This document shows positions 1 through 10,720 of a stretch of 64,000 nucleotides of DNA, one piece after another. Positions within the stretch are counted from its first letter, which is position 1; each line of letters begins with the position of its first letter. Source of the stretch: Patiria miniata (lineage: Eukaryota > Echinodermata > Asteroidea > Valvatida > Asterinidae); assembly GCF_015706575.1 (NCBI RefSeq), contig NW_024037059.1, forward strand, positions 40,275,058-40,339,057, written 5' to 3'. The translations under genes and the position numbers were made by a program. The notes below the pieces were generated by a model, which was given only the letters and a program-made list of their open reading frames with translations, did no database searches and had not been told where the DNA came from.

Positions 1-1897
1 TTATCTATCTCGTGGTCCCCAAGAACTAGCTGGCCACCCGCTCACCGCTGACTCATTTCGCTTTGGTATGTGGAGGGAAACCAGTTGTGACCAGCTCCAT
101 CATAACGAGGAATAAGTCCCAGGCTAATAATAGGCTGCCAATTTTGTGGCGTTGGCAGTTTGGATGCTTGTCGTCTGCCGTATTTGCCCCGGGTTTCACG
201 CTGGGCCAAGGCATGTGACCAAGTTGACAGAATTTAATAATAGATCAGAGTTATAGCTCTTACATTCACATCCTCACTTCTTCTTCAAAACACACTTTTA
301 TTTTCAATTTATTTGTTCCATTTATTTTCCACACAATCATTCCTACAAGCATCATGTTGCTTTGTTTGTGTTTCCCAGCTCAGTGCTTCTTTCAGTTTTG
401 AAAGAAATTTTAGCCAAAGATTGCAGTCAATCTCTAGCACTTCTGTTAGGCCAAACAAAAATAATAGTTCTGCTTCCGGTTTCCCTACCTACCCTATTCT
501 GACAGCCCCTTCTCTAATTTGTTTTATTGGAAAAATTTGAAGAAAAAAAAACACCCAAACCATCACTTTATACCTTTTACCCTTGACTTCACGCAGATGC
601 CTCCATATGATAGTACACACACAAAAATGGCCAAAATAAATTAAAAATTCCGTACCTACCTACCCTATTTTTGAATGCCATGTAATCGGAAGCTGAACTT
701 TTTTTCTTCTTTTTTTTGGCCTTATCCTAGGCTTAAGTGTAAAGTATCTAAACTATCTAAACCCTGTGCTTTTTCATGATGATATCTTTGTGAAACTCAG
801 TACTGTACCTGCGTCTAGCTTTCCTTCATGTCTAATGATCTGCTGTTTTTCTTGAAATACGAGGCATGCATGCATCTTTCCATTCAGCTGGGGTGTACAG
901 TATCTCCAAACTTAGTAGCCTGACTAGTTTCTTTATTTGTTGGAGCTGGTCACAGCTGGGAACAATCAAGCTTTTTTAACATGCGTGCATAACTCAGTAA
1001 TGCTTCTCATACTTAACCCAAACCCTGCTGAATCCAACAGGATCCAACTATGTCGCATACCCGATGGAGCCTGTTGGATTGAGCAGTTAACCCCTTGTGT
1101 ACATTCCTGATGCAAAATGTTAGATTCAGCAGGCAACTGAACTGCATTATAACACCAAGTTGGACTCGGTTGGGTTCAGCAGACAACTGAAAATGAGGCA
1201 CAGTGGATTGAACAGGAAAGTCCAGTTGGACTCTGTTGGATTTAGCAGGGTAGTCCTGAGGGAGTACTAAGGGGTTGGGGTTAAAGGACTTAGATGTGCA
1301 CAGGACTCATACTTTTTCACCCTCATAATGTATTTATTAATTCATTCTTTGTAAGAACGTGAGCAATTTGCAATCATTCACATTACACTAATCACTGAGA
1401 GAAGCAATCATAGTTACATACTTTTCCTTCTAGAGCTAATAATCAGTGAAAGATTTTCCTTTAGTAATCAAACTTGCCATCCCCCAAGCTTCACCTTTTA
1501 CTCCTGGTCGCTTCTCGGGAGAGCAGAGCCTGTCGCGTCATTCTGTCATCCATCTTGGATGTGTAATTGCTTCTGTAATGTTTGCCCGTAAGGGTATTTT
1601 GGCTAGAAACCTATCCTATGCAACAACATGCGGCACTTTACAAAGTGAAAAGCCTGTCCAATCTAAACAGGATCCATCGGTTCAAAATCCTGAGGCCAAA
1701 CTGCCTCAGAGTCTGTGGGTGCCAACTGCAGCAGGATACAACTGTGGCGTTGTTTGATAGGACCAGCTTGCATTGTCGCAGAATTGGCTGTTGATGCACT
1801 GGTGTTTAACAGACCAATGCAGCAAGGTCCTGCAGGCTTTTGTCGGCTTCACCCTCTCATTTTGTTTTTCCCCTCTTCTGGATTCCTTCCCTGACAG
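1..1897 (+). other. Probable last intron of the syntaxin gene
   Basis: No exon was recognised here. The stretch ends in a pyrimidine-rich tract and a CAG acceptor at 1895-1897 that leads into the syntaxin tail exon, so it is read as intron. The exon that should precede it (SNARE motif ending near a KYQ-type junction) was not found, so it probably lies left of the window. Between about 1026 and 1252 there are five imprecise copies, in both orientations, of a GTTGGATTCAGCAGG-like word. Confidence 0.5.
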
Positions 1898-1996
1898 AGC
1901 AAGGCTCGGCGTAAGAAGTTCATCATCTTCATCTGCATTCTTGTCCTCTTGGCCGTTCTTGGGGTCATCATCTACCTTGTTGTTCCAAAGAACTAA
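1898..1996 (+). CDS. Syntaxin (Qa-SNARE), last coding exon only
   Basis: This 33-codon exon (with stop) follows a CAG acceptor in phase 0. It encodes the juxtamembrane SKARRKK sequence, an uninterrupted hydrophobic helix of about 22 residues and a short VVPKN end before TAA at 1994-1996. SKARRKK directly after an exon border, then a C-terminal anchor, is the signature of the plasma-membrane syntaxin 1-4 group. These tail-anchored SNAREs sit on the target membrane and pair with SNAP-25 and synaptobrevin partners to drive vesicle fusion. The Habc domain and SNARE helix must be encoded left of the window. The few polar residues after the helix would be luminal or extracellular. The subtype cannot be decided from this exon. 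Confidence 0.78.
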   Translation, partial: SKARRKKFIIFICILVLLAVLGVIIYLVVPKN

Positions 1997-2890
1997 TCAT
2001 GACTCCTTTTGAGATCGAGACATACAAACATTGGTAACAAATGTTTGTTTGTTTTTTCCCCCTTTTTTTATTAATTTTTTTTTTTGTCAAAGAATACTGA
2101 TAATATGAGATGTTCAAAGGAATGGATTCCTGTAATAACTCTCTAAACTTATAAAAACACATTTATATTCCTAAGTGCAAAGAGGCAAGTTGGGGTAAAG
2201 TTGCTTGCTCACGAATAGTTAAAGAGTTATTGCAGTTCAAATATGGAAAAAGAAGTTCTGTCAACGTTTCAGTTAGAGTACTCTGGTCATCTTTATGAGA
2301 CATGTACATTGAAAATGTACAACGCAAAATTCTTAATCACTCCTGTTATGAAAAAATGCTAAGCACTGTTTACATTTATTTTGCTGTGAACATTATTTTT
2401 AGTTTTCCTTACAACACTAACGTACAATTTGTTGTGAAAACTCTTTTCCCCAATTTACAACATTGTAACATTTACATAGATTTTCGGACAGAAAGATAAA
2501 TTGCAAAATTTACACAGACTACTTACAAAGTCATTCGCGCCGCAACTGTGCAACCAGTATGAATATTTCTGCAGCTAGTTCTAATAAACGAGATTATTTA
2601 CTAAAGTGGCCCGGTACAAGGAACCTCGTTGTAAACCGTACTGTTTTTTAAGGTCTAGCTGTACATGAAAAAACAATATATGTGACGTGATGTTTTCAAA
2701 TGTGTTAACCAATTGTTAAAAAAAAATAGAAGCAAGATTGTAAATATTGATAAATCTGTTTAATGGTTTACATTGGGAAAGGCGGAACGTATGTGCTGTA
2801 TCATGTGTGCTGAAGCTCATCATGATAATCATAATCCTTATCCTTATCATGATAAGAGTATCAGTAGAGTACAAAGGTTTAAAAACCAAA
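1997..2890 (+). other. Syntaxin 3' UTR and following intergenic DNA
   Basis: AT-rich sequence with no coding signal. The first well-formed AATAAA on the plus strand is at 2583-2588, about 590 bases after the stop, and may end the syntaxin transcript. The position of cleavage is not known. Confidence 0.4.
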
Positions 2891-2898
2891 ATCGTGTG

Positions 2899-3215
2899 CA
2901 AGGGCGGATCCAGAACACAATTTTTTTTGGGGGGGGCCAAAAAAAAGTTTGGTCCCCCCAAAAAGTGGGTCAAAAAAATTACGGTGTGGGGTTCGGGGCC
3001 CGCTTAACGGCCCCGACAAATTTTTGGATTCTAGATGCTCTGTGGTGCGATCTGAGGCAATTTCTGACCACTTTAACCAATGTTTTTTTGAGGAAAAGAT
3101 GGTGGTGTACTCATTGCCTGCCTTTATTGCGATGTCACATAAAAAAAAAAAATTGGTTTCGTTTTTTTTGGGGGGGGGGGCATGGCCCCCTTTGGCCCCC
3201 CTGGATCCGCCCTTG
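2899..3215. mobile_element. hAT-like MITE with 8-bp target duplication
   Basis: The 317-bp element begins CAAGGGCGGATCCAG and ends with its exact complement CTGGATCCGCCCTTG. It is bracketed by a perfect 8-bp direct repeat ATCGTGTG at 2891-2898 and 3216-3223. Eight-base target duplications and such ends fit non-autonomous hAT-type transposons. G-runs inside the left end and C-runs inside the right end extend the inverted repeat. It encodes no transposase. Small open frames across it are by-products of the repeat. Confidence 0.9.
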
Positions 3216-3223
3216 ATCGTGTG

Positions 3224-4119
3224 TATCAATCGGGTATGAGCTTATTGTGTGCTCTGTCAGTGAAGCCAGTATCTCAGTAGCACACCCATTCAAATTTTTG
3301 TTTACCTTACCCCGGTATCTTCCTAACGCCCCCCCCCCCCCCCATTTTCCTAACCCCCTCCCTCTCGCCCATATACATGTGTTATCACCAGTCTGTTGTC
3401 AAATGATAGTCCTCTGACAAGGTTTGCAATGTTGTGGCAATTAGGAGACATACGACTTGAACAGAAGACTACTATATTATATCTTTATAATAGCAACATC
3501 CTAGATGTAGGTGCAAGTTAGTTAACACGAGTATCAGCTTAGCCTTCTTCTGCAGCCGTTTTTAAATCCCAGTTCTTACACTTTGCTCAACTTTGAAAGC
3601 TGACTCACCGTTAAGGATTGGTCAAAAAAACGTGCACTGATTTAACTTTTATTTCCCCCATGTCTGTTTTTTTCTTTCTTTTTGATTTATTACACAAAGT
3701 TTTATAATTATCAATTATTATACAAAGTGTTATAATTCCCTATACTCGTAAACGCAAATCTTCCAATATAACCAATTGCAAGGTAAATGGTCAGTGTATT
3801 TCTGTTTAGTTTTGCTTTATTTTCCAGTAAGGTGTATTTATATTCGTAGTTGAATATTCAAATTCGTATTAATATTAAAATCAAACGCCGTGAACACAGC
3901 GCCACGTGGAATTTATAGTAAAAATGAACATGTGTAATATATTCTTCTAAACGGTAGCATATAGATGAAAATGTACAAAAATGTGTAAAATGCGTAAACT
4001 TTTTTTTTATAGATAGATGCGCTCTGAATGTTCAGGTAAATCAGACATGAATGTAAGTTTGGGGGAATACTTGTACGAATTTCTTTGTATTCCTTGATAT
4101 TTGGGGACAAACGTTGATA
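3224..4119. other. Intergenic, no gene seen
   Basis: AT-rich sequence with a run of about 20 C residues near 3330-3350. No open frame with splice signals or recognisable protein was found on either strand. Confidence 0.5.
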
Positions 4120-4327
4120 ATGGACCGATCCAGTAAGCACCGCCCCATGGTGTTCTGACCAATCACAGCCGTGATTTAGGTCCGACGTGCGTGCACTAAA
4201 GTCCGACATGCGTGCACGCGGTACGCGCATATGATGCGCGCGGAAGGAAAATGCAGCGTGGCATTGGAGAGGAGCACGTGTTAATTTGCCCAGTGCGCTG
4301 TGGGCGGGGCTTACTGGATCGGTCCAT
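4120..4327. mobile_element. MITE family A, copy 1
   Basis: This 208-bp element has terminal inverted repeats ATGGACCGATCCAGTAAGC and its complement. Two more copies lie at 19001-19180 and 25149-25350. The interior is conserved between copies and includes CCAATCACAGCCGTGATTTA and repeated GTGCGTGCAC-type words. No target duplication could be recognised, so the superfamily is open. Short open frames that read through it in several frames are not genes. Confidence 0.85.
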
Positions 4328-4464
4328 TCCAATGTATTGATTAAGCACGCCTATACAAATCAATAAATTACGTACTACATGTACATGGTATAACCAACTA
4401 TTGCCGTTGGCATTATGTACAGTACTTAACCAGTTTGTTTTGGTTTGTTTAACATTGCAACCCC

Positions 4465-4732
4465 TTATCGTTTCGTTTTGCGGTAACACCATGTGGTAAT
4501 AACTACTGCTTAGAAGATACAATGTACTTCGTTCTGAAAAGAACTTGTCCTGCTTATTATCAACTTTGCTTAGTAGTTTTTTGTTCTGATAAGAAAGCAG
4601 GACTGTTCTTATCAGAACAAAAAAAATATTAAGCAAAGTTGATAATAAGCAGGACAAGTTCTTTTCAGAACTAAATATCTTCTAAGCAGTAGTTATTACC
4701 ACATGGTTTTACCGCAAACCGAAACGATACCG
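4465..4732. repeat. Long near-perfect hairpin (fold-back element)
   Basis: Two arms of about 130 bases are inverted copies of each other, from the TATCGTTTCG word near 4466 to its complement near 4730, meeting around 4598 with almost no spacer. The arms share ACCATGTGGTAATAACTACT, GCTTAGAAGATA and TTCTGAAAAGAACTTGTCCT, with a few mismatches. Transcribed RNA would form a long duplex. It could be a fold-back transposon or an inverted duplication. Confidence 0.85.
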
Positions 4733-5673
4733 ATACTCCACCATGCAAAGCCTCAAATCTTATATTGTAACACCTTTTTACATTTGTATTTAAAAAAAAA
4801 AAAAATTCGTTCTGTTGTCTGAATTTCAGTTTGCAGTGCTGAAATGAGAATTTTCTACATTTTCAATTGATGATGGGTTATAGAAAGAAAACATTCAATC
4901 AACATGTTTCCCTCATACAACAGTTATTATTCCAGCCAAACCAAGTTTAAAGTCTATGTGAGCAGATTCGCTGATTGATTAGGCAAGACAACCGCCTCTC
5001 CTCTAGATTTTGACCAATCAGCGGGTGCTTTCTATATCGGGTCTTCGGTCATTCACCCGTGCGCGTCATAGACAATGCATACCAAAAAAACCTGTGTAAC
5101 GCGCTCTGTATCATGTTATGCAATATGCGCCCGGGAATGAAATGACGTCACGATTTAGTAAAGTCGTGGATAACGGGTGATACTCAGACTAGTTTAAAGT
5201 ACATAATGCGCAGAAAAAGGCCAAGATTGCCTATCAGCACAGCGCCCTCTGCCGCCGATAAAAAAATTAAGTTCGTACCATTCGTCCAAAAAAAATTACG
5301 GACTCTGCATGCACATGTAGAACCATTACGCAGAGTTTGTGTAGCCAGCCTTCCGTCAGCATTTTACACTATTCCGCGTACTAACAAACTTGAACATTTG
5401 AAAAAGCACAAAACTGCTCGAGTTGAAATGATATGGCTGTACAACAACTGTCAATGTTCTGTTATATATTTTGAACAAAAAGGGGTATTTTGTAACGCTG
5501 TTTTCCCATTCGGCATTGGGCTATGCGCGATCTTGAACAATTTCGCTGATGTATGTTCATTATGATAATCATGCATGCTAATGGCTACGTACAAGTACAT
5601 GTATAAGGCAATGACAACTTGAAGAAGAGACATAGCTGATTCGTCTACATGTGTCTTGTGCGAGACCTCATCA
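4733..5673. other. Intergenic, unrecognised open frame
   Basis: Contains a CCAAT-type box near 5014, a TGACGTCA palindrome near 5143 and a 119-codon plus-strand open frame starting at 5206 that resembles no family I know and has no splice context. I do not call it a gene. Confidence 0.4.
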
Positions 5674-5858
5674 CAGTGGCGTAGCCAAGAATTTTTCAGT
5701 GTGGGGGGGGGGGCTGGAACATTTCATGGGGGGCGTCATGTAGATCAATGATAATTTTTTTAGAAACTCAAAATCTCAGTGGGGGGCGACAAGGTTTCAT
5801 GGGGGGGGCCGTTCGCCCCCCCCCCCCCCCCGCCCCGCCCCCCGTGGCTTCGCCACTG
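5674..5858. mobile_element. hAT-like MITE with CAGTGGCG ends
   Basis: The 185-bp element starts CAGTGGCGTAGCCA and ends TGGCTTCGCCACTG. Flanking octamers CCTCATCA (5666-5673) and TTTCATCA (5859-5866) agree at six of eight positions and are probably a decayed target duplication. Inside, a G-run stands near the left end and a C-run near the right end. Confidence 0.8.
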
Positions 5859-7360
5859 TTTCATCATCCGGTGGTGTGGATACTTGGCTTATTGGTACAT
5901 CCAACTTCAATAAACAAACACAAATGCGATATTTCATGTCTATTTCATTTTCGTATTTTAATGTTTACATGTACATGTATTCCACAACACACGTGTTAAA
6001 TAGAAACAAACCAACTTAATTTAATGTGAAAGTAATTTTTGTATCACACTGGTCAGTTAAAAGAATTTCACATGAAGAGCACAATACCTAAATGAAAATC
6101 GTCGGATGTTTAAAACTACATTCATAGTTTAAAAAGTCGAAACCCATGTTGTCGATAATTGCCAAGAGACAATTCCCACAGCCAGATCACTCCTGCACCC
6201 TGGTCAAGTTTAGTGTTATTCTTGTATTAATTAAAATATAACAATGTGACGTTGAAGAAAAAAATATACGGTGCAGCTAAAAGCTTCCACAATAAACACA
6301 AAAACACACCAAAAAATCTGCTTTTTAAAGGCAACTGGTGCCTGAGCAGCGTACAATTCTTTTAAGAGATCAACTCTTGTCAATAAAATATATGGACGGA
6401 ATTCTTTAATACTTGTATAAGGCACTTCGGTTACAAATTTATACATGTATTTGAAAACAAAATAAGCTTTTATTGCGTCAGCACATCTCTCATTCTGTCT
6501 CTCACACCGTCTCTCACTGTATTTGTCACTTTCTCAATGACACAATCTCGTCTCAAACTCTCATATTCATCTCACACTCTCAATCGTTTCTTTTTCCCCT
6601 GGGTGGACTCAACATTCCACAACCCATCTCACTCACCACCTCTATTCCTCACCCTCGTAATCACCCTATTTGACATATTTCCATAGTATCCGACTCGCTC
6701 CTCTACTTCACCCGATGTTTCTTTCACACTTACTCCCTCTGATGGAGAGTCTCACTCATACTCCCTATGCACACAATACGATTGGATCCATGGGGTTGCT
6801 GTTTGCTGTTGATAAGCGCTCATCCATCCTTCTACCCAGCAATGATGCGAACGTTCTTCATTGTGCGTTACTGTCACAGTTTTGCGAACCTTATAATTCA
6901 TATATCTCATGTTCACAGTATTCATTCCCGGCATATTATTTGAGCTGTTAATTAAAATATACACCCGCAAAAACCAATGTTGTCGTTAAAAATGTGCTGC
7001 AATTTCTCAGAAGCTGTGAACAAGATCAAACGTTTTGACAATATTGTTTTCACTTTCAATGCTAACATCGCCTCAGCGGTCAGAATTAAACAGTTAAAAA
7101 AGAAATTGGCGTAAAAATAATTTATGTCAGACACTTTATAGTCAGACGGCGAAATGTCATGATCCTACACCCGTTTGTATCGCCTTCGCGTTGGCACATC
7201 TCGCGGCCAATAAAACTTGACTAATCGGCGGAATCTTTGGCACTATGCCCCTCAGGCACGAGTAACATTCGACGGGTCGAGACACTCTCCACAACAACCC
7301 TGAATTTCAGTTGTATTTGTCCTCAAAAAAATAAACATCAGTCAAAAGTTTGCCGTGTTT
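5859..7360. other. Intergenic between MITE and stathmin-domain gene
   Basis: No supported gene. Part of it should be the 3' UTR of the minus-strand gene that ends at 7361. The first AATAAA on the minus strand that I see is far off, near 6469-6474. A CTCAC/CATCTCTC-rich stretch lies at about 6480-6760. Confidence 0.4.
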
Positions 7361-10212
7361 TCAGACCGCGGAGGCTTCGCCTTCGGGCACGCCTGACGAG
7401 GCGTCCGTATCCTGCGTCGGTGCTCCCTCGGCCTGCCTGGCCAGCCGCGCCAGGCGAACCTTCTCAGCGTGGGCTTTCCTCTTTTCCTGTTTCTCCCTGA
7501 ACGCTTGCAGGCGGGCCTCCTTGTTCTCATTCTTTTTCTCCATGTCGGTGGTGGTCCTGATGGCCACTTCTTTCTTCTGGGCCTCCTCTGATGCGTCGAG
7601 AGACTGATGGACCTGCTTCTCCTTGGCGGCTGTGTTGAGTTTCTCGAGTTTCTGGGCTTCTTTCCTCTGTGGAATCAAAAAGAGCAACAAAATTGTCAAT
7701 GATTACCGTTCAATTATAGACAACTGTAACTAATTGTTTGCAATGACATGTATGTACGTGTACATGTATAAGTGCCATTTAAAGGTTGATTGCTTTCTTG
7801 GTATTGAGTCAAGTCTATGTACTTTCGTGGTCTGTGAAAGTGGTAAAAAGAGTGTTTCAAGCGGAAAGAATTTGCGTTCAACATTGTCTTCAAGTGGTTG
7901 TCCACTTTCATTTCAAGCAAGAAAACTATTGCTAAGAGGCCATGTCCATAATGTACATGTACATGTACACGTTTTAATGCACATGTATAGTTGAAGAATG
8001 CTTCATTATATTATAAGCTCACCCCAAACTAAGAAAAGACTCATCAGACAGACGGAATTTGCGCTCAATTAACACTTTCTTCAACTAGTCTTCTAGTATC
8101 TCAAGTAAGAAAACTAGAACTAAGAGGCTGTTTTCATGTAATAATGTATACAAGTACATTATTGACGAGAGCTTCAATTTGAAGCCCATCTCGAGCTAAA
8201 ATATTATGGTCAGCATTTGCCTGAATTTGACATCTCTCAGTCCCTACGATGTTCCCAGAGCGAGAGAGGTGGGGGTGGGGGTTCCAGGGTCGGGGAGTGA
8301 GAAGTGAACGATTGTCTCTGATTCTTACCTTCCGTCTCTCCTCGGCCGATTTCAGCTTGGCCTCCAGCTCCTCCTTGGTCAGCGCCCTCTTCTTGGTCTT
8401 CTTCTTCTTGAGCTTAGCCAGGCGCGCCGGGGGCTTCTTGAGAATCCCAAACTCCGGGGCGATCATGACGTCGAAGGCCAGCCCGCTCTGGCCGGCCACG
8501 GGACGGGACAGTAGGCCCTCATTCTTCAGCTGGGAGATGATATCCTGGTCCGTGCCCCGCGCCTTACCGCTTCGCTTGCGAACATCGATTTGCGTACCTT
8601 GCAGCGTCAAATCTGTAGTTTTGGAGTGGGAAAAGGAAGTTGTTAGAAATCATGGGTTCGGTCGTGTCTTCTGTCTTTCCATCAGGAAGGAAACAGCAGT
8701 TTCAAAATGAACAGGTTTTTTTAGTAGAAAGAGGGAGAGTGTTGTATAGGAATCGTTTGTACAAGTTGTTGATTTGTTTGTTCCCGATATGTATTTGTCT
8801 TCCAAGAATGCAGCACTTCTAGTTGAAATGTCAAGTTTTTTGTGGAAAAATGGAGATTTTTCTTTTAAATCCATTTGAGGTTTGTTCTCGTCTTCCTTCT
8901 TTTAATTATAAAGAAAACACCAACAATTTATTTCAGAAAAATCATTCTAAATTTGCATTTGGTTTTATACGTCCACGCCTTCTTGGTGTGTTATTTCATG
9001 TATTTATTTTTAAAAATGTTACTTTCTTACTTCAGTTATCAAAAATACAAGTACATGTACATGTCTTCAATTCGTTAAGAAAAAAAATCCCTTTCTGTGT
9101 ATTACACAGAAATTGAACAGTGTTCCGAACACATTTTCCCAAGGGATGAAATATGGCACATGAAATGTGTCGTGACATAATCGCCTTACGTGCCTCGAGA
9201 CCGACAAATATCATTCAACAGGTTATAAAGTTATGAATATTCATGATATACCCCCAGCTTAGCCGTGCACACTGGTTCGTAACGTAATCGTATTGACTGA
9301 ATACAATAGAGACAAGGTACGTCACACGCTTGTTGTCAAAGCAGTCTTTTGTCTGCGACACGCTGGCGACGTGTTCTGCCGGTGGGTGGGTTGAGATTTT
9401 TTTTTTTTACGAGCGTCGGTACGGCGTCAGTTTTACAAAACATGAAATAATGAATCAGATATCTTAAATTTTTGTTACGTTTTTGTTTTTCTGTAAACAT
9501 TTTGTAATAATGTATTCGCGTGCTATGAAAATTGGAAAGGCCTAGGTTTTTGTTTTTATATGATGCAAAAGGAAAAAAATAAGAACAGAAATGTCAGCAC
9601 GTTTTGTCGCATTTTGCCAGCGAAGGAAGAACGTTCAGGCGAAATAATTTGATTTGAAGTTTAAAACATAACTATTTTGCCATTTCATTGTAACAGTTTT
9701 TGTGTGAGTATATACTTGTGATTGTTTCTGTGAATTGTTCCGATGTCTGTTCGTAGTGGTTAGACTAGCTGCTTTTGGGGTTGTGCGGTGTTGTCTGGAG
9801 GACTTTTTGGCTGTTTGGGGTTTTGCTGAAAAGAGAAACGTTTCTTACCTGGCGTGTGTGGCCTATTTCCTCCCATTGTCTGCTCCACAAGTGCTGGGTC
9901 GGACTCCTCAGTGATAATATTCCCGTAGTCAGCTTCTAGTCCACTGTCGAAGGTGTGCGCTGATGCCTTGCTTGTTGCTGACGATACCCCACGGACCGTG
10001 CCACGGAGGGACTCGCGGGACACAGCCCGGTCCGGCTTGAGCACCGTGACCGGCGTACCGCCGCTAGACTTCACCCGGACGAGTGTGGAGTTTGGCCGGC
10101 CGGGCTTGGTCTTGGTGGACCCGGCGGAGGACGGCTTGCTGCCCCGCTCGGACCAGGCCTGGGAGGAACCCACTGAGGGGACTACGGCGTTCTTGGAGCC
10201 ACCGCAACCCAT
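7361..10212 (-). CDS. STMND1: Stathmin-domain protein, STMND1-like
   Basis: Three coding exons join in phase: 10212-9849 (donor CAG|GTAAGA), 8612-8329 (acceptor CTACAG, donor AAG|GTAAGA) and 7666-7361 (acceptor CCACAG, stop TGA). The product is 317 residues. It opens MGCGGSK, a context for N-myristoylation with an adjacent cysteine for palmitoylation. Residues about 8-121 are Ser/Thr/Gly-rich and probably disordered. Residues about 145-317 carry the stathmin-type part: a basic KKPPARLAKLKKKK stretch, then LKSAEERRK, then a long charged coiled coil including MEKKNENKEARLQAFREKQ. Stathmins bind tubulin dimers through this helix. The acylated start, PPARLAKLK stretch and AEERRK order match vertebrate STMND1, slightly shorter at about 276 residues. 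The coiled coil here is longer and closer to classical stathmin. Membrane anchoring is inferred. Confidence 0.87.
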
Positions 10213-10720
10213 GATGAATTATTCTCTCGATGGTCGATTCAATAATTTCTCGTCTAAATAACACCAGTTGTCTTGTCGTCACAACACAGATTGATATTGC
10301 TGTTTTACAACTGAGCGAAGTGCAAAGTTCAAGAGTTTTTTAAACACCAACGTGGCTGAAATTCCTGTATTCCTGGTAATTGCTAGTGATTTTAATAGGA
10401 GCTTCGCAATCCGACAATAAATGTCTCCTAATGTCTAACAGGTCTCTGTACTTTTACAGGCGTTGAGTATCCGGCATTCCAATACTAGCAAAACTCGACA
10501 GTCGTGGAAAGCATTCGCCAGAGTAGACAGTGATGTCGAGCAAATAATGCAGTAGATTTGTAGACCCTTGTTCTGCGTCTCGTGTAACGAAAGTGTCGCC
10601 TCTCACCATTGATCGTGCCCCTGTAAACGCACCCCCCTGTTATTGGTCTCCGTCGCCGTTGCTAGGGTCAATAATGACGGCGGACCACAGGGGGTTGTGA
10701 CCGTTGTCATGGAGCGTCAA
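10213..10720 (-). promoter_or_regulatory. Probable promoter region of the stathmin-domain gene
   Basis: The 5' UTR and promoter of the minus-strand gene must lie here. There is no obvious TATA box. Two words resembling RFX X-box half sites occur 45 bases apart: GTTGCTAGG at 10658-10666 and GTTGTCATGG at 10703-10712, with an ATTGG (CCAAT) box near 10642. This is suggestive only. Confidence 0.3.

Noticed and set aside
1446..1757. 103-codon open frame left of the syntaxin exon
   Set aside because: No family resemblance. It lies in what reads as the syntaxin intron and overlaps another open frame by chance.
5206..5565. 119-codon plus-strand open frame starting MRRKRPRL
   Set aside because: No recognisable family, no splice or promoter context, and composition like the surrounding AT-rich DNA after the first 50 codons.
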